This document shows, in pieces, positions 1-11,089 of a stretch of DNA of 64,000 nt. The notes beneath the pieces were generated by a model that worked only from the letters and a program-made list of their open reading frames with translations, did not search any database and was not told the origin of the DNA. The stretch lies in the NCBI GenBank assembly GCA_022494885.1, contig JAGVSM010000459.1, positions 265,556 to 329,555 on the forward strand. The letters are read 5' to 3'. Source of the DNA: Micrasema longulum. Lineage: Eukaryota > Arthropoda > Insecta > Trichoptera > Brachycentridae. Position 1 is the stretch's first letter, and each line of letters begins with the position of its first letter. A program made the translations under genes and the position numbers.

Positions 1-402
1 TATTAATTCATTTAATTTTTTATTTCTACATAATATTGTTTTTAACATATTTAAGGATGCAACGCCAATTTGTCTTATTAATGATTTTACCTCATTGTCA
101 ATTATTTTACATATGAACTTATGACTTTGGTTTATTTAAATTGTTATTTCAACAAACGATTTCGTTAAACTATTGCTATTTTTTTGACGTCGGTGAATAA
201 AAAATATAAAATGTAAATGAGTGTACCTAAATAATGTAAATGACTAATAAAAATTAAAAAAAATAATAGCCGGTGCCACATAAACAATTTCAATAGTGAT
301 GAGTCGTTAAAAAATTATTACGGATAAGTTATTAATATTAATTAACACCCACAGTTGTATCTCATTAAAATAGGACGTAAACATTCAAAAGAAAAAAACC
401 TT
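1..402. other. AT-rich stretch, nothing recognised
   Basis: I see no coding potential, tRNA-like box or repeat shared with the rest of the window. Confidence 0.5.
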
Positions 403-535
403 TTTTTTTCATCACAATAGGCCAAGAGGTCCAACAACAGAGGTGAATTACAGCACAAAATACTCAGGATTGAAAAAAAGCACTTTTTTTTTCTCACCGG
501 GAATCGAGTCCGGAACCTTTCGTGTGTAAGTCAAA
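403..535 (-). mobile_element. SINE family S1, 5'-degraded copy
   Basis: On the minus strand this reads as the body and tail of the S1 SINE seen complete at 9484-9659. The B-box region (GGACTCGATTCC) is near 500-511, followed by the conserved body and a CACAATAGG-type end beside a T-run that represents the A-rich tail. The tRNA-like A-box part is unrecognisable past about 531, so the copy is truncated or decayed at its 5' end. Identification rests on similarity to the better copies in this window. Confidence 0.75.
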
Positions 536-1704
536 TGTGAATTTATTACGTCTTCATAAGAAATGACTTTTTAACACACACTCACATGACCTATTAGGTA
601 GACAGCTAAATAGCAAATCATTGAAACGCACTCGATCAATTGAACTTATCAATCAAAAACTTATCTTAATATTAATAAAAAGACTTTTTTTATGGATTTT
701 TAGTATTCCTCATCTCTTTATACTAACCGTTTACAAAAATTCACATTTACCATCTTTCTGTTAAAAAAAATGTTTTAGCACATTCGCGACTTGACAGTAA
801 AATAAAATAAAAAAAAAAAAAAAACTAATGAAAATAACTTTCGAAGTCTACTATGTTTTTGAAGGTTACTATACTTTTTACGTGATTTTTTATTGAAGAC
901 TAACAACATTATATTAAAAATACAGATTAAAAAACTTTTAGTCAAAGTAATAAGTTTTATCACAACATTATCTTTAGTCTAACAATGGACGATGGGACGA
1001 TATGTATTTATGCGAATTAATGTTATTGTATGAAAGCACTAGAGTTAAGGGCTCTGTACGGACAGATAGGGGTAGAAGGACTGCAGTACCAGTACAGTAC
1101 AGTTGGTTAGAAATATGTAGAACCCCTAACAAGACGTAGAGTGGCGGTGCCGTTTGTAGCTCGAGAGCTCTTAATCACACTGACGCCAAGTCGAGGGTAA
1201 ATTTGCCGAATTGATTCAATGTGTTTCCTTTGATTCAAAGAAAATAAACAACAATTTTGATATGACGAGCTTTTTACAATTTGCTCCCATCAAATATTTG
1301 TTCAAATTTTATAGTGATGACTTAATGAAACAGGTGAGAGGTTTTTATTTATATTTAAATTTATTTCAACAGAAAAATTTGAGTATGTTTTGACTCAGTT
1401 TTAAAAACAATTTAAATTATCATTTACTTTAATCAAAAATTAAAGAAAGCATTACGAAATAGTAGTAGAAAAATGCTTGATAAGAAATTATGCATTTAAC
1501 CTGTTTAATTTTTACATTATTTATTTATTTGTCTCATCCGAATTTGACTAAACATTTAATTACCTGCCTCACAAGGAAAGCCATGGATTACAGTTTTGTC
1601 AAGTCAGTGGGTATTTAACACAATTGTACGAAAAGTACACTAACTGTAAAGTTTTAGCTATGAAAAAGTATATTGTTATTTTCTTCTTACACAAAATAAA
1701 AACC
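536..1704. other. AT-rich stretch without a supported gene
   Basis: Positions 1046-1180 are less AT-rich but have no open frame of note. A short piece at about 1341-1385 resembles the internal part of the R family. Nothing else was recognised. Confidence 0.45.
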
Positions 1705-1990
1705 TTAACAATGTTTGAGTATGTCCAAATGCTTGCAGAATGGCTGGATTTCTTCCCTAGGGAGTTATTCATATTTAAATTTATTTCAACAGGGAAGGAA
1801 AACATTTTCGAGAAGGGGATATGGAAGTCTAGGCATTTACAGGTCTTATGACCTGTCATTGGCTGGTTAAAGTGGCCATTTTACATATTGTGTAACATTC
1901 ACCATTCTGCCCATATTTGAACATCCACATTTCCTCAACTCTTCCAAATGTTGATTTTTGTAAAGTAAAAGAGGTAAAACCTGTATCACA
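1705..1990 (+). mobile_element. R family MITE-like element, left end preserved
   Basis: This copy starts with TTAA at 1705-1708 followed by CAATGTTTGAGTATG, the same end that appears inverted at the right edge of the copy at 20486-20667. It then carries the family core: a block ending ACCTGTCATTGGCTGG, the near-palindrome around GTGGCC, and the CATTCTGCCCATATTTGAAC block. The right terminal inverted repeat is missing. TTAA beside the terminal repeat is what piggyBac-type transposition would leave, but the assignment is inference. Confidence 0.7.
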
Positions 1991-2017
1991 TTTAATCATG
2001 AATCACACCACGGCCCG

Positions 2018-2250
2018 TTGTTAACAAACATTTTTGCAAAGGATGTGTGCCCATTTTTACAGAAACTTTTTGAACGACCGTTTTTGCAACTGGTGTGCAC
2101 ATCCGATTTTTGCACCGGACCGTTGTCTGTTGGACAGTTTTGTATTGGCTAGTATAAATAAACGGATATTCAACAAACGGTATAAAAACAGTCGTTAACA
2201 AAGGCCCTGAAAAAATGGACACACTCGCTTCGTAAAACGGTTGTTAACAA
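2018..2250. mobile_element. MITE with TTGTTAACAA termini
   Basis: Both ends carry the self-palindromic decamer TTGTTAACAA (about 2018-2027 and 2241-2250). The roughly 37 bp next to each are imperfect inverted repeats of each other (2018-2056 against 2212-2250). Internal blocks near 2070-2100 repeat the subterminal motif TTTTTGCAA and a GTGTGC box, so repeats are nested inside the arms. No target duplication is clear, and the superfamily is unknown. Confidence 0.6.
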
Positions 2251-2255
2251 AATTG

Positions 2256-2530
2256 ATTAATCAAATTAGAACAATATTTTACCAGAGATTCAAAACTTTA
2301 TTGAGAAGGTTGTATGAAAGCTTAGACACCAGGGCTGGTATTCCGAACGCGTTTACAGCGCGCTATAATGCGTATTTAGTACGTAAAAACGCGCTATACC
2401 GCGCTATAATTTCGTTTGGAATACCAGCCCAGACAGGGTTTACGACTCGTTATTGGATGATTTAAGTGATCACTTTACAAACTACACAACATTTACTATT
2501 CTGCCTATGTTTAAACATCCATAACTTTTA
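2256..2530 (+). mobile_element. R family element interrupted by a small MITE
   Basis: The left half (2256-2328) and right half (2431-2530) align in order with the R core. They include a decayed form of the central block (TTTAAGTGATCACTTTA for the usual GTGGCCAC version) and the ATTCTGCC block. The 99 bp palindromic element at 2332-2430 separates them, so R was present first. This is one of the most diverged copies here. Confidence 0.6.
2329..2430. mobile_element. 99 bp palindromic MITE nested in R
   Basis: Terminal inverted repeats GGGCTGGTATTCCGAACG (2332-2349) and its complement ending at 2430 match at 17 of 18 positions. The interior has two CGCGCTATA boxes in opposite halves, so most of the element can fold back. 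AGACA occurs at 2324-2328 and at 2431-2435. It is a plausible 5 bp target duplication if three extra bases (2329-2331) belong to the element. Confidence 0.65.
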
Positions 2531-3279
2531 GCATTATAATCGCGTGTACCGGTGATGTGGTGTACCTACATAGTTTACAAGGGGATGTAGGGAGGATAAA
2601 GTAAAGTAGGGGAGGCGGAGGCTTCGCTAAGCGAAAAGGTTTGACAGCACGTGGCGCCCACGTGGAGCGCTGATTGTGGTTTCCGTATAATGGTTCCAAG
2701 CGGCACGGAATGTAAACAGCTCTTGTTGGTCTCATTGATCTAAATGTTTACTTTGTGATCATTAAATTTTCTTTTGAAACCGAGTACCATATGACAATGT
2801 GAGCTGTTCCATTTTGCGTAAGTCTAGAAATAACACTGCATTTTAGTAAAAAAATGTAAAAAAATAACGTCTAGGGCAATTCATTACCGCCAAGATGAGA
2901 GGGATCAAAACATTGTTAATGCGTGTTCTGTAAAAAAATCCATAATTTTTCTTAACACACATAAAAAAAAAAAACGTTTTCATCTCTTTTATGCGGTCAA
3001 ATTTGAGGACGAAACTAATTATTCAGTTATAAATCCATTTCTTTCGACTATTGATTGGCATTTTATAAATCTGATTTCTTATGTTGTTCTAGACCAATTG
3101 TAAATCATTTTTAGCACGGCCATTGATTTATTTGTAACAAAATTTATTATAAGTGATTATTCTAAATGGTTCAGTTAATAACTTATTGAAGACATTTTAC
3201 TTTCACCGCTAACACTTGACGAACTTACTACTCTGCTTAATGTATATATTTTTTTAAAGGTTCTTTCGTTGTTAGGTTT
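2531..3279. other. No gene recognised
   Basis: Positions 2570-2735 are GC-richer and contain the short palindrome ACGTGG...CCACGT near 2650, but no conserved frame. The rest is AT-rich. Confidence 0.45.
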
Positions 3280-3670
3280 CTAGAATGCCATTCGTCGATG
3301 CGCTTTGTAGCTGCTGGACGTTCGTCAAACTAGCTTCCTTGTGTAAATCTCATCAACTGAAAATTTATTTCTTACTAAAAATTCATTAATAGGGTCTAGT
3401 TATACGCTCTGCAACTGCGGAATATGTTATAATCTAGCTCTTACTTGTAAAATATTTTGAAAAAACAATTAGAATCACCAAAATTAAATTTATAAAAAAT
3501 GCAAATGGGGGCTAGTTTTCATACCGTCCATGCTGCAGGGCGTGCTGTAAACTACCTCCTATTTGTTATTAAATTATACTTTAATTGGAAATGAGGAACT
3601 GCAATCCCAACCGTCCATGCGCTATGTAGCTGCAAGACCTTCTTTCTTGATGCGATTTTCACAAAAATGG
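3280..3670 (-). repeat. Degenerate ~110 bp tandem repeat, locus 1
   Basis: Read on the minus strand, a box close to GCAGCTACAAAGCGCATGG recurs about every 100-115 bp, near 3620, 3530, 3405 (weak) and 3308. The spacers also align with those of the locus at 52385-52760, including a GGAAGCTAG block. The two loci are the same repeat in opposite orientation. Function and full extent are unknown. Confidence 0.6.
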
Positions 3671-5334
3671 CACTATATACCACAATAATTGTAATACGAC
3701 ATAAAAAAATTGCCCACGCAAACTAAATAAGATCTCATGACATTAATGATTATATTGATTTTTTAGAATTGCGAACTATATCAAAACAACTCTTCGAAAC
3801 ATGTTATCGTAACTGTTTTACAAAATTTGAACAAGAAGCCTTAACTAACCCGAAAATATTTTTTTTAATTTTCTTACACTCTCAACAGTAGGAAGTCGGG
3901 AATTCTATCTCTTCCATCCATCTATCTATTTAAAAATAATATCAATCGATGTGTGTTCAAAACCTGTAAATAAATCACGATAAAAATGGTTCGGGGATCT
4001 GATATACCTACAGTACTAGTATAATAGGGAAGGGCTGTCTAGTAATCTGACATGGTACAACAACAATAATAATAAAAATGCTTCCTACGGCAGATGACTC
4101 CCTCCAATTTACAATTACGATAACAAAAGGCACCTTTCCACGCAAATGGGGGTGTGAATAGAGTTTCAAATATTCATAAACTTCCGGTGGCTACCGATTT
4201 TATTTCACTTCATATGAAAGTCGTAATTATTCACTTTGATTGAATGATAAACAGATTGCATTCTGCATGGGGACATTACACCGGAATATTATGCTTAAGA
4301 ATATGGATAGAATGTTTAAAGTTGGACCCAGACATTATATTTAATTTAAAGCATAATTGATTTATGTCGTGGATTTTCAAAATGTTTTATTAAATAAAAT
4401 GTTATTAAACGCGTTTAAATAGCTGATTTATGAAATAATATACTTTTTGTTCTTAATACACATAAGTACTTATTCACAAAATTTACATCCACTGCTGAGT
4501 TAAAATTCGTGTGAATGTAGATAAATAAAAAAAGATCACTAGTCCACCAAGTCAAATTTAATTATGATATTGTGTTCATTATAATACAAGTAAAACAAAA
4601 CGTATAGATTGGTATTAAAAAAACTGTGTTCTTTAATTTCGTGAAGTAATCAAATGTAATTTATGAGTAATAATTTTCGGCAAAATTCAACGTATATTTA
4701 AATTGTTTTCTGTGTATTTATTTGTAATATGAGTTTATTGTAAATTAATTCTAAATTATTATTCGTATTGTTGCGCAAATATAGAAGTTCAAAAGACAGA
4801 TGAATGATTGTACGAAACAGAAATCCGTATACCACCAACATTTCAGAAAGGTACATGTTTTTGTGTATTTATAGTTAAATATTGAATACCCCCCGTAGAT
4901 TGAAATAGGGATGTCCGCCCAGGAGCGCGGACGGGGGTGCTAGAACCCCCAACGTTATACGCTATACTAACGTGTAGAGATGGCGATATTGTCATTTTTT
5001 TTATTAGCATGCGAACTATATTGGTCTGGCAAATGAAAAGCCATTACTTTTTCAAAAAATAATATCAATTGTTTTTCACATAAGATTCTACCTTGTATAT
5101 AAAATTTAAACTAAAAATGTATTATGTAACTTAGTAGACATTATAATAATAAATATGTACATCTCCCCCCCCCCCTCCTTATCCTATCTTCAAGTATTTT
5201 TGTCCTTATCCCGCCCAATTTACAGTAACTTAATGTTCTTAAAATTAATATTTAAAAAATCTTTGATTATTGAGTACTTGAAAATAACATTTTAATATGT
5301 ATAAATTGTATGTATTTATTTGATATGTAATATA
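3671..5334. other. AT-rich stretch with one double hairpin
   Basis: Apart from the pair of hairpins at 4913-4950 and a C-run near 5165-5177, nothing is recognised. No open frame looks coding. Confidence 0.45.
4913..4950. other. Two adjacent short hairpins
   Basis: GTCCGC (4913-4918) pairs with GCGGAC (4927-4932). Directly after it GGGGGT (4933-4938) pairs with ACCCCC (4945-4950). They are GC-rich stems in AT-rich surroundings. They may be part of an undefined repeat, because the following AACGTGTAGAG-like text resembles sequence near 1128-1150. Confidence 0.4.
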
Positions 5335-5472
5335 TATATTCTTTACTAACTTTGTATACTATGTGGAAATCTGTTATTGGTTCTGAGTTTATACACTATA
5401 TCTGTTTGTTTACTAAAAATATGTATGTAGAACTGTTGATTTCCCTAATAAAATAATAATAATAATAATATT
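5335..5472 (+). mobile_element. LINE 3' end candidate with (AAT)n tail
   Basis: The text around CTGTTATTGG followed by TTTCCCTAATAA and an (AAT)n run resembles the last part of the retroelement at 58331-58985, which has a similar CTGTTATTGG block before its A-rich tail. Only a 3' end would be present. The match is short, so confidence is low. Confidence 0.35.
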
Positions 5473-5601
5473 TTGAAATACTGGAATACCTATTGCTATT
5501 TTAAACGGAATTGTTATTATTACTAAAGCATTGATTTCACATTATATAGCTGTGCTAGCGACAAAAAAGTATTCGATTGCAAGAATTGTGTCACATTTTC
5601 A

Positions 5602-5757
5602 AAGCCAGTTCCATAAAAAAATAATTAAGTTAAACAATTTAGCATGTTCGTCAAAATAGACAATATAGGTTTCATGAAAAAATATTGTTAAAACAATTCA
5701 TTTTGAGGAAACCGCAACTAATTTTTAATTGCAAAAATTGGTACAACTAGCCCTTAG
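5602..5757. mobile_element. MITE with GGGCCAGTTG-type ends, decayed
   Basis: This is homologous along its length to 16806-16971: a left GCCAGTT, an AAGTTAAA block, a TTCGTCAAAATAGACAA block and a right end TACAACT.GCCCTTAG. The left terminal bases have decayed. Both copies are near 160 bp. Confidence 0.65.
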
Positions 5758-5869
5758 TCGGGCATGATAGACCATGTAACATTATTCAGTTTTCAAATTA
5801 GTTTTATTCAGTTTTTTCTCATTATTTTTATTCATTTTTATTCATTATTCAGTTTTTAAATTTTATATT

Positions 5870-6130
5870 GTCGGCCTCGTGGTTCAGTGGTCAGCGCGTT
5901 TGCCTACCATGCAAGAGGTCTCGGGTTCGATTCCCGACATGGTGGACATGAAATATTTATTTAAAAATGTGTTTTTACACTAGTATATTTCAGTCACTGG
6001 ACTGGTACCTGAAGCGTATCTGATCATTTTACCTTCATGTAACAAAAAATATCAAGATTCACTACGATTGGTGTACCAATGCAGTACCCTATGCACCATT
6101 AGGTGCGGAAAAAGATTGATAATGAATAAT
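5870..6130 (+). mobile_element. SINE family S3, full-length reference copy
   Basis: This is a tRNA-derived SINE. The A-box-like TGGTTCAGTGG is at 5880-5890 and a perfect B box GGTTCGATTCC at 5924-5934, with the spacing of an internal pol III promoter. The tRNA-like head cannot close an acceptor stem, so it is not a functional tRNA gene. A unique body follows, with a CACTGG.CTGGTACCTGAAGC block and an end near GCACCATTAGGTGCGG, then a short AT-rich tail. Five other copies or pieces occur in the window. Mobilisation would need a partner LINE reverse transcriptase. Confidence 0.85.
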
Positions 6131-7906
6131 AGTGTTTCATTATTGTTGTAATAATTATATACATTTAAAATAAAAATATTTTTACTTCTTTTTAAAAAAA
6201 AATTATATGATTTTCGATTGATTTGAGTTTTATGAATGTTAAATTTTTACTTTACTTAAATAATTGATTAATTCTCGCTGCGAATTAATACTTTATTTAT
6301 TATGCTAATACATTTTCAATGCTATTTTTCCATCACCATTAATATGTAGTCGCCGGCAGTAATCAGCAGTACGTTGATCGCATCTATTGTTTTTAGGGAC
6401 ACGTCATGATAGCAGAGTAATTTGTTCAAAGTCATACCACACAACAGCTGCGCTGGGGAGGGGCATGATGATAAATATACCAAACCTCTATATGGGGATG
6501 ATGTATCTGATACACGCCATGAACATGCAATTTTACTATCCGAAATCTCCGTATTACAAATAAATTTTAATGTAAATATAAGTATAAAGCGCCTATAAGT
6601 TATTTGGCAATTTTTATTTAAAAAAAATATTTATTAAAAATGTTATGAATACATTAGTTGATTACACATATGCAGTTTATAGTGACACAACTAAGAACAA
6701 CCCATGCCCGAGAACTTTCCACGACTCGCTAGAAAATCCGTGTTGAATCGGGGAAATATTTAAGAATCATTTGAATAAAGGAAACAACACACTATCTGGT
6801 AACAAAAAGGTGGACTGTAAATGAAAATCGAATTTCATTTAGTTTTGTGATTTGGAAATATTTGAGAAAGGATAGGAACATGGAATGGATACCTACCTTT
6901 AATATGATCTAAATGTTTTTCAATATCTGGCACTCGATGACAAAATGAACTATAAAATATAACAACGTTTTTCACGACGCGCGACGATTCCAACCACCTT
7001 TCATCCGATTTTATATCAAGTCAAAAATGTTGTTTGGTTTTTGTTCTAAATTCGAATCTTCTAATTTTGAATACCTTCTATCTTGATGTTAGGTAGGTAC
7101 CATAAGGATGGGTCAAAGGAAGGATGGGAACGAAAGGTAATCGGCCAGGAATAGTATCGATAAATGCTTTTATTTACTTAACACTATCCTCCTTAAACAG
7201 TTTAACCCATTGAATACTCTTAAATATGTTTTCGTTAATAATGGTGATAGTGTAATAAATAAATAAGAATTGCGATTTTTTTATAAACAGGCTTGTCAGA
7301 AGCACGATTTTTATTTAATTAACTTACTCACATACTATAATGTAAAAGGCGAACCCACGTTTTTATTCGCGTATTTGTATTTATTGATTTTTGACGCGAC
7401 GACGATTACTCTCGAGTCCTTAGAGAGTATGCTCAGGTTATGAATCATATAAAACAAGGCTGAAGAACGGCATAACAAATTAAGTAAAAAAGGAGGGTGG
7501 AGTTCCCGCGGGCACCATATATCTTGGCACGTTCATATCACCATGAAATAGTTTGAAAAAACAATATGCAAAAATTGTTTATACCAAGCAATAAATGTTT
7601 AGGGAGTGTAGAGAATAAAATGCAGATTTGACTCTCTGGTATAGTCTGGTGAAAAAAAACGTATTTTTATTAAATACCTCAAGTTTAGTTCTTGTTAAAA
7701 AGATTTGTAAATCTGTTTTGATCATTACTTCTAATTATTTTTTTATTTTTTTTTATCAATATTCCTACAGAGATGAGGTAGAATTTTTTCAAATTCAGGA
7801 TTATCGATATTCTAATTAGTTTCAAATGACACTGTACTTTGTAGAACTTTGTCAAGTAGTTTGACTGTAATGAAAATATTCCATACAAGTTATAATTCAT
7901 TTTACA
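6131..7906. other. No gene recognised
   Basis: Long AT-rich stretch with only short, unconvincing frames. A slightly GC-richer patch at 6345-6480 has no repeat partner that I can see. Confidence 0.45.
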
Positions 7907-8564
7907 CTAGCTGACCCGACAGACGTTGTCCTGCCCGAACGTCGGCTTGCCTTGGAAAAATACTTTTCATTGATAATTAAGTACCTAGATACTTGTTTGT
8001 GATTAAATTCCAAAACTAAAAATTGTCAAGATTAAAAAAATATTGAATTGGAGTAGGTACTTGTTTATGGTTGAATTCCAACACATAAAATAAATAGTTT
8101 TTCAAATATGGCATTCTTTTTGCAAACGTCCAGCTCCGGTCATCTAACCAACAAAGGGTGTACTTATGCAGGAATACGATTTTTTAAAATGTGTTGAATT
8201 TAATATTATTTTAGTATAACCAAAAATCCAATAAAAATAATTAAATGAAGGAAAAAATCTGATTGAGATCCACGAAAAACAAATGTTGTTTTTTAACATT
8301 TAATAACAAACTTTTTTTAAACACAAAAAATATCTTTCCATTTTTTTGCAAATGCATTCTCCTCGAATGCAACCCTGGTAGATTGATGAATAAAACATCT
8401 ATGCTCCTAACTTATTTTTTACATATTCGATTGAAGATTTTAATATCTACGAACACGCACAGCGCAAAGATCTATATTTATTTTAAAACCGCACGTAAAT
8501 CGGTTAAGCCGTTTAGGAGGAGTAAGGTGACATCACACGTACAGAGGAATTATATATATAAAGA
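7907..8564 (-). mobile_element. Non-autonomous Helitron, copy 1
   Basis: On the minus strand the element starts with TC (8564-8563), preceded by A, and ends with CTAG (7910-7907), followed by T. That is the Helitron signature A^TC...CTRR^T. A short hairpin, GACA with TGTC, sits a few bases inside the CTAG end, as Helitron 3' ends usually have. The 658 bp element is colinear with 54142-54738 throughout, including the subterminal TCTTTATATATATA. Its open frames do not look like Rep/helicase, so it would have depended on an autonomous Helitron. Confidence 0.85.
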
Positions 8565-9483
8565 TAAGCTAAATAAACCAATATTGTATAAGGTGTATTT
8601 TATTTTTAAACCACAAAAGACCAATTTACATAAGTACAGTAATGAATACTCGTAGCTTACAAAACCTAGGCGAAAAGTTATATTTCTAATTTTGTGATAT
8701 CTTTGTTACCGAGCATTAGGTACCAATTGGGATAAATTCTGGATGCAGATTTTTTCGGTTGAATTTATTGTGACGATAAAAATAATATAAAATATATATA
8801 TATAATTATTTAGGTAAACGATAAAACAATATAGAATCTAAAATAATATAAAATTTAAAAAAACAAACTAAAAATGCTTCATATTGTTTATGATTGTAAA
8901 CAATAAACAATATAATGTATTGATCAGGGAGCACTTGTTACTGCAGCTCGTTTGAAAGAATCTCGGAACAGTTGTATGAACCCATTGACGTGACTTTTGT
9001 AAGCCAGTGGAGCGTGTCGTGGAGTGCCCCATTAGACCATACATTATGTTATTATACCGAGCTGAGGCTCTGCCCCTATTTTCATCTGCAGCGCCACAGG
9101 GGGGCCCATCTGCCCCCTCAGGTTCATATATTATAGGGTGTTACTCAATTTTACATAGTTAAAAAAATTAGCGTAAAATATATGAATTCTGACAATAGTG
9201 TGTTATCTAAATATAACGTATTGTTTACCCAAACTTGAAATGGTAATTACTAAAAATATTTTTTTTGGTATATGATTGAATTACTACTACTACCAGCATT
9301 AAAATCTTTTTTAAGTTAATTTTTTTTTTTGAACTTTTTTTATTTTTATTTATTTGGTAGGTATAACATCAACGCGGACATTTGATCATCTTTTTAATTT
9401 TTTTTTTTTTTTCACTCTAAAAATAACTTTTAACTCTCAACAAAATATTGAACTTAATTATTTTTTTATATTTTTTTATTTTA
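8565..9483. other. No gene recognised
   Basis: AT-rich with T-runs. The GC-richer patch at 8935-9130 has no recognised frame or repeat partner. Confidence 0.45.
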
Positions 9484-9659
9484 TTTATTTTTGCACCACA
9501 ACAGGCCAGGAGGCCCAATTACAGTGGTGAATTACATCACAGAACACCCAGGCTTGAGAAAAATCATATTTCATTTTTTTTGTGTTCTCACCGGGAATCG
9601 AACCCGGAACCTTCCGTGCGTGAGTCAAGCGTCTTGACCACTACACCACGGAGGCCGCC
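9484..9659 (-). mobile_element. SINE family S1, near-complete copy
   Basis: Read on the minus strand, the tRNA-like head begins GGCGGCCTCCGTGG with an A-box-like TGTAGTGGTCAAG, and a perfect B box GGTTCGATTCC lies inside GGGTTCGATTCCCGG. The body ends in a CCTGTTGTGGTGCAA block followed by an A-rich tail (the T-run at 9464-9492). It is very close to 33699-33889, which suggests that this subfamily amplified relatively recently. Confidence 0.87.
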
Positions 9660-10784
9660 ATTTATTAGAAAAACATGTTTACTTTTACATATAAAAAACT
9701 TTTTAAATACATCATACTGTACGTGTTCAATAAACCATCCCTTGTACCAGATCACCCAACCCAGATCACCCAACTAAAATATAATTATTTATTGCCTGCG
9801 CTATGATATGGTTATATGTTTCCGGGGTTTGAAGTCCTTTACAACTGTAGTGTTAGAAAAATGGTTCTAATGTGTCATTTTTTATTTTGTTCGGTGAAAA
9901 TTTCTTAAATACAAGTGACATAAAAAAATATCATCATACTCGTACTTGACATCTTGACACTCATTCAAGAAATCTAGAGGAACTATGAAATTTTGCTAAA
10001 AAAGTAACATATTAAAAATATGTAAATATAAGCAATACATATTTTGTATTGACCTCGCAGGGAACCGACCCTTTCATCTCAATCATGATTCGGATAAAAT
10101 AAAAATAAACAAAATATTTAAAAATTCCTGAAGAATTTTGAGCACGTAACTGAAACACATTATATATTAAAATCAGTTTAGTGTAAATATTCAGTTGGAA
10201 ATTTTTTTCAGCAGTTTTGCTTCTTTTATTAGCTTTATCCGTTTTTTTTATATCGAAAGAAAGGCTGTATTTGTTAATGTCTTTGTACAGCAGTAACAAT
10301 TTTCAAAGACAAATCCACTCAGCAGTTGAACCATTTTATAATAACTAGCTTTTTTATTTTTAAATCGGCGGTGGTACAAATGTATGTTTTTAAAGTGCAT
10401 AAATCATTCTTTGATAACGCTGTTGGTATTTTAAATTTATATCCGACATTTTATATTCCTTGGATATGTTTACGCTACAAAAACTTACAGTCCAAACAGA
10501 GGGTTTTTTACGGTTCCATTATTCGATAACTTTATTAGCTGAAAATATTAGCTTTAAGGGGGCACTCGAGCATTTATTGCATCTCCAAATATTAGTATGT
10601 TTACTCTGCGGGCTCCCCATGGCCTTCCCCCACCCTGTAGCGGGTCCCACAGGAATAACATTACAAATAATCCAATCGGGGCATGCGGTGCGCGAGCGGT
10701 GAGAGGTCCTCAAAATAAAAAATAAAAAACAAGTTAATTGAAAATACGCAATTAATATTAAAAATATTAGCAAACGTTTTTTTT
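9660..10784. other. No gene recognised
   Basis: Mostly AT-rich. A GC-richer island at 10600-10710 (GGCTCCCCATGGCC and neighbours) has no convincing protein match. Confidence 0.45.
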
Positions 10785-11046
10785 ATTAACATATTACAAC
10801 AGAGATGAAGAACATTTAAGAGAAGGTAATATAGAAGTCCAGGCATCTACAGGGCTTATGACCTGTCAATGGTTGGTTTAAGTGGCCACTTTACACACTG
10901 TGTAACATTCACCATTCTGCCTATATTTGAACATCTATATTCCTTCAATTCTTTCATCTCTTGATGTTTGTGATGTTAAAGAGCTGAAACCTTTATTTAT
11001 GCAGGTGAGATTCAACGAATTGAATTATTTCACCTACATACTAGGC
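10785..11046 (+). mobile_element. R family element, long variant
   Basis: This copy runs from ACAACAGAGATGAAGAAC through the core to an extra 3' block (TTATTTATGCAGGTGAG, then TTCACCTACATACTAGGC). The same block starts the inverted copy at 31108, so this extension is a real family subtype. Both terminal inverted repeats are absent. Confidence 0.75.
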
Positions 11047-11089
11047 AACGCCTGAAAATATTATTTTTTCAATGCAAAAGAAGTTTCTG

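Noticed and set aside
5870..5945. tRNA gene
   Set aside because: A and B boxes are present but the ends do not pair into an acceptor stem and a SINE body follows. The same holds for the S1 and S2 heads at 9600-9659, 27548-27620, 32501-32580 and 39535-39600.
7907..8564. RTE-type SINE or LINE 3' end
   Set aside because: The TATATAAAGAT-like end suggested RTE, but the exact A^TC and CTAG^T borders in both copies and the 3' hairpin fit a Helitron better.
8263..8655. 130-codon plus-strand frame
   Set aside because: It lies mostly inside the Helitron on the opposite strand, has no domain, and the second Helitron copy does not preserve it.
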